The notes under the pieces: model-generated
Told to the model about the DNA's origin: nothing
The model's database searches: none
What the model saw: the letters and a program-made list of their open reading frames with translations, nothing else
Program-made: the position numbers and the translations under genes
Source of the DNA: an uncultured Lachnospiraceae bacterium
GTDB lineage: Bacteria; Bacillota; Clostridia; Lachnospirales; Lachnospiraceae
Length of the DNA: 64,000 nucleotides
Direction: 5' to 3'
Assembly (NCBI GenBank): GCA_945868435.1
Contig: CAMBLG010000001.1
Span: 186,001 to 250,000 of the forward strand
Shown here: one piece after another, positions 8,505 to 17,597 of the stretch
Layout of the letters: every line of letters begins with the position of its first letter
Position numbering within the stretch: the stretch's first letter is position 1

Positions 8505-10022
8505 ATGAAGAGGAGATGGAAAAATCTGATAGCGGCAGCTGTTGGTATGTGTTTTATATTGTGCATACCTCAGAATGCCATGGCGGATGATGGTTCGCAG
8601 AGAGGTTATACCTACAATTATGATTACTGGGAGGATGTTCAGTATTCTCCAGACGCATATACGACAGCAGGGATATATACTTCCATTGAGCTTGGGCTTG
8701 ATCAGGGCTTCAGTTCGGCGGAAGGAATGTATGTATCAGAAAACCAGGTCTATATTTGCGACACTGGAAATAACAGAATTGTTGAACTGGAGTGGACAGA
8801 TCAGAATACCTTTAGATTGGTGAGAGTTATTGATGAAATAAAGGGAAATACAGAGGTGAAGAGTCTTTCGGGGCCAACGGATATCTGTGTGACGGACGAA
8901 AAAGATATTTACATCTGTGATAAGGGTAATCATCGCATTTTGAAACTGGATTCCGATTTGAATTATCTGATGGAATTTACAAAGCCGACAGATGCAACCT
9001 TTGATCAGTCTACCGATTTTCTTCCGGACAAACTGGAAGTAGATGATGTGGGCAGAGTATTCTGTATCGCAGATAACGTAAATAAAGGAATGATCAAGTA
9101 TGAATCGGATGGTTCTTTTACCGGTTTTTATGGCGCAAGTCCGGTAAAGTATGACTGGTCGGATTATATTTGGAAAAAACTTGCGACCAAGGAACAGAGA
9201 AGTGCAATGGAATCCTTTGTTCCAACGGAGTATGACAATTTATACAGAGACAGTGAGGGTTTTATTTTCGCATGCACAACCAATGTGAGTGAGCATGGTG
9301 TGGACAGTGGTGAGGATGAACCGATTCGCCGACTCAATATGCTTGGAAGCAATATCCTGATCGAGAATGGCAATTTCGGTGTTATTGGAGATATTTACTG
9401 GGGCAATGCCGGGGGCTACAAGGGCCCGTCTCTGATTGCAGACGTTACCGCCCTGGACAGTGGAATCTATTTTGCTCTGGACAGAGTGCGCGGCCGAATT
9501 TTCGGCTATGATACGCAGGGTAATATGCTTTACGCGTTTGGCGGTAATGGAAATATGGATGGCTATTTTAAATTGCCGAGCGCATTGGAACACATGGGAA
9601 ATAATTTGCTGGTGCTGGATTCCCAGGATGCAAGCATAACTGTCTTTACCCCGACTGAATACGGGGAACTTATATATCAGGCAATCGCTGAATATGATGC
9701 CGGAGATTATGATGCATCCGGAGAGACATGGAGAGAGGTTATGGCTCTCAATGGCAATTATGATATGGCTTATATCGGTATCGGACGTGCGTTGATGCGG
9801 CAGGGCGAATATAAAGAGGCAATGAAATATTTCAAACTGAAATGGGATACAACAAATTATTCCAAAGCATTCAAGCAGTATCGTAAGGCGTGGGTGGAAG
9901 AACACATCGGGTGGATTTTTCTGGTAATCTTTTTGCTCTTCATTTTACCAATGCTGGTGGATAAGATAAAGAAGATTAAATGGGAAATCGATACGGCAGA
10001 CATATTTAAGGCTGAAAAATAG
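8505..10022 (+). CDS. Secreted NHL-repeat/TPR protein with C-terminal membrane anchor
   Basis: A 505-residue protein with an N-terminal signal peptide ending near NAMADD (residue 27). Residues about 60-370 contain repeated NHL-type blades such as GMYVSENQVYICDTGNNRIVE and GPTDICVTDEKDIYICDKGNHRI, predicting a beta-propeller outside the cell. Residues about 385-450 are helical and TPR-like (YDAGDYDASGETWREVMALN, then MRQGEYKEAMKYFKLKW). A single membrane helix (IGWIFLVIFLLFILPML) and a basic tail end the protein, so the propeller sits on the outer face of the membrane. AGGGAGG precedes the start. It lies inside an ABC transporter operon, and a scaffolding or sugar-binding role is inferred. Confidence 0.8.
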   Translation: MKRRWKNLIAAAVGMCFILCIPQNAMADDGSQRGYTYNYDYWEDVQYSPDAYTTAGIYTSIELGLDQGFSSAEGMYVSENQVYICDTGNNRIVELEWTDQNTFRLVRVIDEIKGNTEVKSLSGPTDICVTDEKDIYICDKGNHRILKLDSDLNYLMEFTKPTDATFDQSTDFLPDKLEVDDVGRVFCIADNVNKGMIKYESDGSFTGFYGASPVKYDWSDYIWKKLATKEQRSAMESFVPTEYDNLYRDSEGFIFACTTNVSEHGVDSGEDEPIRRLNMLGSNILIENGNFGVIGDIYWGNAGGYKGPSLIADVTALDSGIYFALDRVRGRIFGYDTQGNMLYAFGGNGNMDGYFKLPSALEHMGNNLLVLDSQDASITVFTPTEYGELIYQAIAEYDAGDYDASGETWREVMALNGNYDMAYIGIGRALMRQGEYKEAMKYFKLKWDTTNYSKAFKQYRKAWVEEHIGWIFLVIFLLFILPMLVDKIKKIKWEIDTADIFKAEK

Positions 10023-10036
10023 GAATGGAGGCAGGC

Positions 10037-10693
10037 ATGTTAGCTTCGTTAAAGAAAAAAGAAACATACACTCATTACTTCGCAACATTAAAATATGCAA
10101 TGTATGTCATTACACACCCGCTGGATGGTTTCTGGGATCTGACACATGAAAAGCGTGGTTCTCTTGCGGCTGCGAATACGATCGTCTTTCTGACTGTGCT
10201 GGCAAGAATTATGAGTCTCCAGTATACAAGCTTTGTGTTTATGCAGGTGTATTGGGAAGGAATCAATATTTTTCTGTATATTGCAAGTATTCTGTTTCCG
10301 TTGGCACTTTTCTGCGTAGGCAACTGGGGATTGACCACCCTGTTTGATGGAAAGGGAAGACTGTATCAGATTTATATGGGAACGGCCTATGCGCTGACCC
10401 CGTATCCTCTGATTCAGTTTCCGATGATTATTTTCAGTAATTTTGTGACGGAAGAGGAAGGAGCGTTTTATAGCTTTGCGGTTGTATTTTCCATTTTCTG
10501 GGCAGCAATTTTAATTATTTGTGCCATGATGGAAATACATGAGTACAGCCTCAGCAAAACACTTCTTTTCATGGTTGCATCAGCCTTTGCAATGCTGGTA
10601 ATGGTATTTATATTGTTGTTATTCTTTTCCATGATCAGCCAGGGTGTTGCATATTTTGTTTCCTTGTTTAAGGAAATTATGTTCCGAATGTAG
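10037..10693 (+). CDS. YIP1-family integral membrane protein
   Basis: A 218-residue membrane protein with about five hydrophobic helices. It opens with LKYAMYVITHPLDGFWDLTHEKRGS, the short amphipathic stretch typical of bacterial YIP1-domain proteins, and contains GTAYALTPYPLIQFP between helices. The start at 10037 is preferred over an ATG at 10025 because GGAGG lies at 10027-10031. It is tightly linked to the NHL gene upstream and the DUF5696-type gene downstream. The function is unknown; an accessory role in the surrounding transporter or surface complex is inferred from position only. Confidence 0.8.
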   Translation: MLASLKKKETYTHYFATLKYAMYVITHPLDGFWDLTHEKRGSLAAANTIVFLTVLARIMSLQYTSFVFMQVYWEGINIFLYIASILFPLALFCVGNWGLTTLFDGKGRLYQIYMGTAYALTPYPLIQFPMIIFSNFVTEEEGAFYSFAVVFSIFWAAILIICAMMEIHEYSLSKTLLFMVASAFAMLVMVFILLLFFSMISQGVAYFVSLFKEIMFRM

Positions 10694-10713
10694 AATTCAA
10701 GGGAGGTGAGGGT

Positions 10714-13326
10714 ATGAGGACAGATAAAACGGCAGGCACGGGAAAACGTTCCGGAAAATTTTGGGCTGCCTTTACAAAAAAAATAAAAAGTCTTTTGGTA
10801 CCTATTCTGATCCTTCTTGTGATTGCAATCGGAGTATTGATTGTTGTGTTTTGGAAGGAAGAGGAAGTACCGGAGGAAGTAGTAAGAATCAATGCTTACG
10901 AAGGAAGTAGTCAGGATATTGTATTGGAAAATGATAAATTAAAACTGGTTATGGATCCTGAGACAACACAGTTTACTGTGACTCAGAAATCTTCAGGTGC
11001 GGTATGGTATTCGAATCCACAGGATGCGGATTCCGATCCCATTGCTTTAAAGCCGGATATCGAGAATTTGAAGTCTACATTATTGCTGACGTACAGCAAC
11101 CTTAACGGTGTGGATACACTGTATAACAATTACAAATACAGCATTGCTTCTAAAATATATAATATTGAAGCCTCTGAGGATAGTATAAAGGTATTGTATT
11201 CGATTGGTGAAGTGGAAAAGGAATATATCGTTCCATTGGCAATAGAGGAGGAGCGCATGGAAGAGCTTCTGTCTGCCATGACTACCGGAAATGCCTCTAT
11301 GGTCGGTGATTACTATAAGAAATACGATATCAATAATCTGGGACAGAAGGATAACAAGGAAGAGTTGCTGGCCCAGTATCCGGCTCTGGCAGAAAAAGTC
11401 CTTTATGTACTGCGTGATAATGTGAAGGATAATTTGAAGAAAAAGTTCGAGCAGTATTTTGAGGAAGCGGGATATACGGTAGAAGAGTATGCTGCGGAAA
11501 AGGAACTGTATGGATTTGATAATTCGTCAGATAAACCGGTGTTTAATGTGACTATGGAATACAGACTGGAAGGTGACGATCTCATCGTGACGGTTCCCTT
11601 ATCGGAAATCGAATACAAGGAAAATGCACCAATTGTCAGCATGACGATATTGCCGTATTTCGGAGCCGGAAGTACCCAGGAAGATGGATATATGCTCGTC
11701 CCGGAAGGGGGTGGATCCATCATTCGTTTTAATAATGGAAAGCTTGCACAAAACAGCTACTATTCAGACATTTATGGCTGGGACATGGCTCAGGGACGAG
11801 ACTATGTAGTGCATGAGACAAGAGCTTACTATGGCGCATATGGTATTTCAAAGGCAGATGCTTCTGTTTTATGTATTTTGGAGGATGGAGCACCGTATGC
11901 TTCCGTAGCTGCCGATATCAGCGGAAGAACGAACAGCTACAATTATGTGAACGCGAATTTCAGTATTTTGCATCGGGAACAATGTGATGTTGCAGAAATG
12001 TATAATGGTGAAATGTTCATGTATGAACAAGAAATACCGGATGAGAATCTGGTCGAGCGTTTCCGGTTTGTGGACAGTGATGATTACGTAGACATGGCAA
12101 ATGCTTATCACGATTATCTGGGTACAAAGTTTGGAGATGAGTTTTCAAAATCAACCGATGAGAGTGTTCCGGTAGCGGTAGAGATTGTTGGAGCTGTTGA
12201 CAAAATGGAACAGGTACTTGGGGTACCGGTTTCAGAACCGTTAAAATTGACATCTTATCAGGAGGCACAGGAGATCTTGGCGGATCTGCAGGAAAACGGA
12301 GTTTCCAACCTGTCTGTAAAACTGAGCGGCTGGATGAACCATGGAGTTCAGCAGAGAATGTTATCGGATGTAAAATTGATTTCCGATCTTGGCAGCAAAA
12401 AGGATTTGAAAAATTTATTGAGCTATGCAAAAGAGAATAATGTCAATATCTATCTGGATGGAGTTACCAACTATGCTTATGACAGTAACCTTCTGAATGG
12501 ATTTTCCGTATTCTCAGATACTGCAAGACTGGTCAATAAAGAAAAAGTAGAATTGTTGGAATATGATCCTGTCTATTATGGGGAACAGGATTGGAAGGAT
12601 TATTACTATTTGCTGAAGCCTTCAGAAATCAGTAAGATGATTGATAATCTTGGGGACGCCGCTGGTAAATACGGTGCGTACGGCGTATCCTTCCGCGATA
12701 TAGGATATCAGCTTTCGGCAGACTATAACCAGAAGGCGCTGGTAACCCGCCAGACTGCGCTTAACATGCAACTGGAAAGCGTAGAGCAGATGAAAGATGA
12801 CGGACTGGGGATCATGGTCAATATGGGAAATGATTACATGCTCGGAGCTGCGGATTTCATCACGAACATGGATTTGAATGGTTCTGTATATACCATTATC
12901 GATGAAACGGTACCGTTCTATCAGATTGCAATTCACGGCTATGTGGATTATGCAGGAAAAGCGCTAAATCTGTCCGGAGACTGTCAGGAAGAACTCCTTA
13001 AATCTGCTGAATACGGAGCGGGTCTGTATTTTACCTTTGCAGATGCGGAACCTACGGTTTTGCAAAATACATACTATACACAGTATTTTGGCGCAAATTA
13101 CGATTCCTGGAAAGAACGCATGATGGAGATTTACAGCAGGTATAATGCGGAACTCGGAGACATATATGCAGAGCGTATTGTCGATCATGAGATTTTAGAG
13201 GATGGAGTTGCCCGGACAACTTATGAAAATGGTACCAATGTATATGTCAATTACAATGTGACAGATTACAGGACGAATGATGGAATAGTGATTCCTGCCA
13301 GAGATTATCTGGTAACTCATGAATAG
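10714..13326 (+). CDS. DUF5696-type membrane-anchored protein, possible glycosidase-like barrel
   Basis: An 870-residue protein. A basic N-terminus and one membrane helix (about 27-46) place the rest outside the cell. Residues about 60-470 are beta-rich. Residues about 480-800 read like a (beta/alpha)8 barrel, with alternating units such as ILADLQENGVSNLSVKLSGW, LLSYAKENNVNIYLDGV and YGAYGVSFRDIGYQ. A C-terminal strand-rich piece follows. Conserved-looking acidic positions at barrel strand ends (FRDIG, IIDETVPF, TFADAEPT) could be catalytic. I recall the family as DUF5696 in Firmicutes sugar loci, with no known activity. GGGAGGTGAGGGT precedes the start. The enzyme activity is a hypothesis from fold and context. 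Confidence 0.7.
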   Translation: MRTDKTAGTGKRSGKFWAAFTKKIKSLLVPILILLVIAIGVLIVVFWKEEEVPEEVVRINAYEGSSQDIVLENDKLKLVMDPETTQFTVTQKSSGAVWYSNPQDADSDPIALKPDIENLKSTLLLTYSNLNGVDTLYNNYKYSIASKIYNIEASEDSIKVLYSIGEVEKEYIVPLAIEEERMEELLSAMTTGNASMVGDYYKKYDINNLGQKDNKEELLAQYPALAEKVLYVLRDNVKDNLKKKFEQYFEEAGYTVEEYAAEKELYGFDNSSDKPVFNVTMEYRLEGDDLIVTVPLSEIEYKENAPIVSMTILPYFGAGSTQEDGYMLVPEGGGSIIRFNNGKLAQNSYYSDIYGWDMAQGRDYVVHETRAYYGAYGISKADASVLCILEDGAPYASVAADISGRTNSYNYVNANFSILHREQCDVAEMYNGEMFMYEQEIPDENLVERFRFVDSDDYVDMANAYHDYLGTKFGDEFSKSTDESVPVAVEIVGAVDKMEQVLGVPVSEPLKLTSYQEAQEILADLQENGVSNLSVKLSGWMNHGVQQRMLSDVKLISDLGSKKDLKNLLSYAKENNVNIYLDGVTNYAYDSNLLNGFSVFSDTARLVNKEKVELLEYDPVYYGEQDWKDYYYLLKPSEISKMIDNLGDAAGKYGAYGVSFRDIGYQLSADYNQKALVTRQTALNMQLESVEQMKDDGLGIMVNMGNDYMLGAADFITNMDLNGSVYTIIDETVPFYQIAIHGYVDYAGKALNLSGDCQEELLKSAEYGAGLYFTFADAEPTVLQNTYYTQYFGANYDSWKERMMEIYSRYNAELGDIYAERIVDHEILEDGVARTTYENGTNVYVNYNVTDYRTNDGIVIPARDYLVTHE

Positions 13327-13340
13327 AAAGGACTAGGGAT

Positions 13341-14246
13341 ATGAAGAAGGTAAAGAAATTAAAAGGTCTTCGAAAGAGAAATGCAATATCGGGATATCTG
13401 TTTATACTTCCTTTTATTGTCGGATTCCTGGCATTTATGGTAAAGCCTTTTTTCCAGTCACTCTATATGAGTTTTTGCAACGTTGAACTTGGCGCAGGAA
13501 GCTTTAAGATGGGATTCGCCGGAATTGCAAATTATCTCAGGGCGTTTACGGTGGACACAGAGTTTAACCGTCTGCTTGCAGAAGAAATATGGCGTATGTC
13601 ATATAATGCACTGGCAATTATGGTGTTTAGTTTCTTCGTTGCACTGGTTTTAAATCAGAAGTTTAAAGGGCGTGCGTTTGTGCGTGCAGTATTTTTCCTC
13701 CCGGTTATTCTGTCCTCCGGTGTTATTCTCGGAATTGAATATGACAATTCGCTGCTGGCAAGTGTTCAGGATACGATTCAGCAGTCTACCGGAAATGCGA
13801 GTATCACCGGCGTCATTGAGGAAATTTTGATGACCAGTGGTATTGGTGGAGAAGTCTTTGATATTGTTTTTGAAATTGTGGATGGTGTTTATGACGTGGC
13901 CATTGCATCCGGTATTCAGATTATTATCTTTTTGTCCGGACTGCAGACGATTTCAGCAAGTATGTATGAGGCCGCCGAAATCGATGGATGTACCAAGTGG
14001 GAGAGCTTGTGGAAAATCACATTCCCCATGATCAGCCCCCTGTTTCTTGTAAACTGGATTTACACCATTGTGGATTTCTGTATGAGATCCGATAATGCGG
14101 TAATAGAAAAAATCAGTGATACCATGATTGTGGATTTGAATTATGGATTTGCTTCGGCTATGTCCTGGATTTATTTCCTGGTAGTAATTCTGATTATCGG
14201 AATAAGCTCATTGATTATTTCAAAGGGGGTTTATTACTATGACTAA
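13341..14246 (+). CDS. ABC sugar transporter permease (MalF/UgpA type), second pair
   Basis: A 301-residue permease with about six helices and the EAA loop EAAEIDGCTKWESLWKITFPMISP. A segment between the third and fourth helices (about residues 140-190) carries long extra acidic and hydrophobic stretches. The gene begins 14 bases after the DUF5696-type gene and overlaps the next permease by eight bases, so the two are translated together. It forms a second channel distinct from the 6651-8490 pair. The likely partner binding protein is the lipoprotein at 15320. Confidence 0.9.
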   Translation: MKKVKKLKGLRKRNAISGYLFILPFIVGFLAFMVKPFFQSLYMSFCNVELGAGSFKMGFAGIANYLRAFTVDTEFNRLLAEEIWRMSYNALAIMVFSFFVALVLNQKFKGRAFVRAVFFLPVILSSGVILGIEYDNSLLASVQDTIQQSTGNASITGVIEEILMTSGIGGEVFDIVFEIVDGVYDVAIASGIQIIIFLSGLQTISASMYEAAEIDGCTKWESLWKITFPMISPLFLVNWIYTIVDFCMRSDNAVIEKISDTMIVDLNYGFASAMSWIYFLVVILIIGISSLIISKGVYYYD

Positions 14247-15240
14247 GAATACAGCAGTAATAAGGGAAAATTTCTGGGAAAGAAATAAAAAATCCGGTGG
14301 ATTTCTATTAAAAAAGCAGGCAAAAAAAGTCTCTGTCAGCGTGATTCGGGCAGTGTTGCTTTTCGGAATGTGTTTTATGATTTTGCAACCGATTCTGAAC
14401 AAGATATCTATCAGCTTTATGGCGGAAGAAGATTTGTATAACTCGATGGTTATCTCTATTCCGGAGCATTTTACAACGGCAAATTACCAGTTGGCAAATC
14501 AGTTCATGGATTATTGGAAGACATTGGGAAATACAACTCTGATTTCCATAACAATTGCCTTTTTACAGATTTTAGTCTGCACGGTTGTAGGATATGGATT
14601 TGCAAGATTTGAGTTTCCATTTAAGAAATTCTGGTTTGCATGTGTGATGTTAACCATTATCATTCCACCACAGACCATATCGACATCTCTGTATCTGCAT
14701 TTCAGATTTTTTGATATATTGGGCATTTTCAAGCTTTTGACAGGCAATACGCTGAATCTGCGAGGATCGGTTCTGCCATATTATCTGATGAGTGCAGGAT
14801 GTATGGGGTTAAAGAACGGGTTATATATTTATATGATTCGTCAGTTCTTCAGAAATATTCCAAAGGACATTGAGGAAGCTGCTTACGTAGATGGGTGTGG
14901 TACGCTGAGAACCTTTTTACAGATTATGCTTCCGGATGCAAAACCTATCTTAACGTCCTGTTTCCTGTTTGCTTTTGTATGGCAGTGGACCGATGGTGTT
15001 TACAGCAAGATGTTCCTTGGAAATATGAAACTTCTCTCTACACAGCTGACGCAGATTGGAGAGAAATTAAGTAATTACCTGATGTATACACTCGGAGAAC
15101 CTTCCGGTGCTTCGGTGGGATATACGCAATGTATTGTTTCAACAGGTACCCTGATGGTCATTCTGCCTCTCTTGGTTCTTTATCTGTTTGCACAGAAGGG
15201 ATTTGTGGAGAGTTTGAGCAGTACGGGTATTAAAATGTAG
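14239..15240 (+). CDS. ABC sugar transporter permease (MalG type), second pair
   Basis: A 333-residue permease whose start lies inside the end of the preceding permease gene (eight-base overlap), with AAAGGGGG upstream as ribosome-binding site. The N-terminal 45 residues are basic and cytoplasmic, then about six helices follow. The EAA loop is EEAAYVDGCGTLRTFLQIMLP. It completes the second channel. The binding-protein gene starts 79 bases later, beyond a small hairpin. Confidence 0.9.
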   Translation: MTKNTAVIRENFWERNKKSGGFLLKKQAKKVSVSVIRAVLLFGMCFMILQPILNKISISFMAEEDLYNSMVISIPEHFTTANYQLANQFMDYWKTLGNTTLISITIAFLQILVCTVVGYGFARFEFPFKKFWFACVMLTIIIPPQTISTSLYLHFRFFDILGIFKLLTGNTLNLRGSVLPYYLMSAGCMGLKNGLYIYMIRQFFRNIPKDIEEAAYVDGCGTLRTFLQIMLPDAKPILTSCFLFAFVWQWTDGVYSKMFLGNMKLLSTQLTQIGEKLSNYLMYTLGEPSGASVGYTQCIVSTGTLMVILPLLVLYLFAQKGFVESLSSTGIKM

Positions 15241-15248
15241 TATATACT

Positions 15249-15274
15249 TTCACGACATGTGCGGGTGTTGTGAA
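15249..15274 (+). other. Hairpin between permease and binding-protein genes
   Basis: TTCACGACA at 15249-15257 pairs with TGTTGTGAA at 15266-15274 (nine pairs, one G-U) around an eight-base loop. It lies in the 79-base gap before the lipoprotein gene at 15320. It could be an RNA processing site that raises binding-protein mRNA, or a protein-binding dyad. There is no U-tract, so termination is unlikely. Confidence 0.4.
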
Positions 15275-15319
15275 TCTATATAAATAAAAAGAAAAAGCAA
15301 TGTTTAAAGGAGGAAAAAA

Positions 15320-16753
15320 ATGAAAAAAAGAACTCGTGTGTTATCAGTATTGTTAGCAGCTACTATGGCATTTTCAGCTGTAGGTTGTGGAGCTAAGGAG
15401 TCCGGAGGAGAGAATGCAAACACCGGTACAGAAGGGGATGTAGCAGGGGTAGACGAAACAGGCTCAGAGGACAGTGAAGTAGGACAGTATACGGTGCTGA
15501 CCGATGAGAACGGCAATCCGTATGATCTTGGCGGTATGGAAATTATTATTGCTGACTGGTTTACTTCTGAAGATCAGGAGATTTCCAGTGCATACGATGA
15601 AGCGCGTCAGGACTACCTTGACTGGATTCAGTCAACTTACAATTTCACCATCAAACAGCAGGCTGTAACCGATTGGGGCAGCTCTCCGGAAGAGTTTGTT
15701 AACTATGCAACTACCGGCGGAGATGAGAACTATGTGTTCACTCTGTATCAGGGAAGTGCTCTGACTTCAGCGCTTTCCAGTGGATTGATGTATGATCTGT
15801 CTACACTGGACTGCCTGGATTTCTCAGAGTCAAAATGGGATCCCGTTATAAAAGACGCTATGTCTAACGGAGATTCTGTTTATGCTATGAGAGCAATGGA
15901 TCATGAGCCGACTGCAGGTATTTTCTTCAACAAGAGATTACTGGAGGATGCCGGAATTGATCCGGAGTCCATCTATGAGATGCAGAGAAACAATGAGTGG
16001 ACCTGGGATAAGTTTGAGGAGCTGTGCCAGCAGGTTCAGAAGGATACCAATAACGATGGTGTCATTGATCAGTATGCGATGACAAACTTTACCAGTGTAC
16101 TGTATCCGGCAGCTGTATACTCAAACGGTGGAGAGTTTATCGGCAAGGATGAGAACGGTTTCTACAATGCATTGGAGTCAGATGCTACTATGGAGGCTCT
16201 GAACTGGGCTCTTGAGATGTTAACAAAATATGAGATGGTATATCCGGAAGATGCAGCATGGGATTATACGTTTACCGCTTTCAAGAACGGCGAAGCCGCA
16301 TTCACCTGTGCAGAATCTTATAATGCAGGCCAGACATGGGGTGATATGGAAGACGATTTTGGATTCGTATGCTTCCCAATGGGACCAAGAATGGATCATT
16401 ATGTAAACTATGCGCAGGATAATGTATTTGTTATCCCATCCTGCTATGACGCAGAGAAGGCATGGAAGATTGCATTTGCATTCAACCTGTGGAGCGATCC
16501 GGTTCCTGGATACGAAGATCATGAGTCATGGAAAGACAATTACTACAAGTCATTCCGCGATACAGAAGCTGTTGATGAGACACTTGCAATCATGGTAGAC
16601 AGCGGTGTAGTTATGAACGAGAAACTGGTAAACGGAATTGATATGGGTCCGGATTTATACTGGGGTATCAACAAGGACAACACACCTGCACAGCAGGCAG
16701 AAGCAATTCGAAATACATGGCAGTCCTATATTGATACTGCAAACGGCAAGTAA
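15320..16753 (+). CDS. Sugar-binding lipoprotein of ABC transporter
   Basis: A 477-residue family 1 extracellular solute-binding protein. The signal peptide ends in the lipobox SAVGC (Cys23), followed by a Gly/Glu/Asn-rich linker. The core contains ESIYEMQRNNEWTWDKFEELCQ, common in oligosaccharide-binding proteins, and a calcium-loop-like DTNNDGVIDQYAM segment near residues 236-248. AAAGGAGG precedes the start. It follows the second permease pair and should deliver sugar to it. A stable hairpin without a U-tract follows the gene, consistent with high, stabilised expression. Confidence 0.9.
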   Translation: MKKRTRVLSVLLAATMAFSAVGCGAKESGGENANTGTEGDVAGVDETGSEDSEVGQYTVLTDENGNPYDLGGMEIIIADWFTSEDQEISSAYDEARQDYLDWIQSTYNFTIKQQAVTDWGSSPEEFVNYATTGGDENYVFTLYQGSALTSALSSGLMYDLSTLDCLDFSESKWDPVIKDAMSNGDSVYAMRAMDHEPTAGIFFNKRLLEDAGIDPESIYEMQRNNEWTWDKFEELCQQVQKDTNNDGVIDQYAMTNFTSVLYPAAVYSNGGEFIGKDENGFYNALESDATMEALNWALEMLTKYEMVYPEDAAWDYTFTAFKNGEAAFTCAESYNAGQTWGDMEDDFGFVCFPMGPRMDHYVNYAQDNVFVIPSCYDAEKAWKIAFAFNLWSDPVPGYEDHESWKDNYYKSFRDTEAVDETLAIMVDSGVVMNEKLVNGIDMGPDLYWGINKDNTPAQQAEAIRNTWQSYIDTANGK

Positions 16754-16774
16754 ATAGGTACGAAACTCAGAAGT

Positions 16775-16799
16775 GGGATAGCAGATTGTCTGCTATCCC
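16775..16799 (+). other. Stable hairpin after binding-protein gene
   Basis: GGGATAGCAGA at 16775-16785 pairs perfectly with TCTGCTATCCC at 16789-16799, loop TTG. No U-tract follows, so an mRNA 3'-end stabiliser or leaky terminator within the operon is more likely than a full stop. Confidence 0.6.
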
Positions 16800-16902
16800 A
16801 TGCTTCTACTCAGATTTGATAAAAACGGCTCCATGTGGGCAGCTTTTATGAAGTCTGAGTACTGCTATACACATGTGTACGATTACACAGAAAGGAAAAA
16901 CT

Positions 16903-17568
16903 ATGGAGAGATTATTTAGCCCGGATGGCGGATTTATGCATTTTTTATCAAAACTGTCGGATATATGCATCATCAGTATTTTATGGCTGATGTGTTGTAT
17001 TCCGGTTGTGACGATTGGCGCTTCTACCACGGCAGCTTATTATGCCATGGTGAAGGTGGTTAAAAAGGAGAGGGGAACATTATTGCGTGAGTTTTGGAGT
17101 TCCTTCAAGCGGAATCTGAAGGATTCGATAATCATTAACGCAATTTATCTTTTGATAGTAGGGATTCTGGTTTTTAATATTTATTCCATGTATCAGCAGA
17201 TTGGAAATCCCCAAAACAGTATGGCATTTCAGATGCTTTTTATCTATGTTGCTTTGCTATTTGTCATGCTTGCACTGTGTATCTATACCTATCCGGTACT
17301 GTCCCGGTTTGAAATGAAAAAAACTGCGTTGGTGAAGTTTTCGGTGATGATTATGTTTCGTCATTTTTTTATAACACTGTTATTGCTGGCTGTGTTTATG
17401 CTTTCGTTTATTGCAATTCTGGTATTTCCGCTGGTGGCAATTTTGGTGCCGGGAGTATGCCTGTATTTGTATAGTTTTTTTATGGAAAAGATTTTAAGGA
17501 AATACATGTCAGAAGAAATGCTGGAAGCCTGGGATGGCGAAGCAGAAGAGAATCAGGAAATCGCCTGA
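16903..17568 (+). CDS. YesL-like (DUF624) membrane protein
   Basis: A 221-residue membrane protein of the YesL/DUF624 family. It begins MERLFSPDGGFMHFLSKLSDICIIS and continues LWLMCCIPVVTIGASTTAAYYAM, the family's signature. About five hydrophobic helices follow and the tail is acidic. The start at 16903 is chosen over an ATG at 16873 because GAAAGGA lies at a suitable distance. YesL-type genes are found next to YesM/YesN and sugar transporters in Firmicutes; the function is not established. Here it sits between a binding-protein gene and a GH27 gene. Confidence 0.85.
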   Translation: MERLFSPDGGFMHFLSKLSDICIISILWLMCCIPVVTIGASTTAAYYAMVKVVKKERGTLLREFWSSFKRNLKDSIIINAIYLLIVGILVFNIYSMYQQIGNPQNSMAFQMLFIYVALLFVMLALCIYTYPVLSRFEMKKTALVKFSVMIMFRHFFITLLLLAVFMLSFIAILVFPLVAILVPGVCLYLYSFFMEKILRKYMSEEMLEAWDGEAEENQEIA

Positions 17569-17597
17569 AATCGAAATTGAAGTGAGAGGAACAGGGT

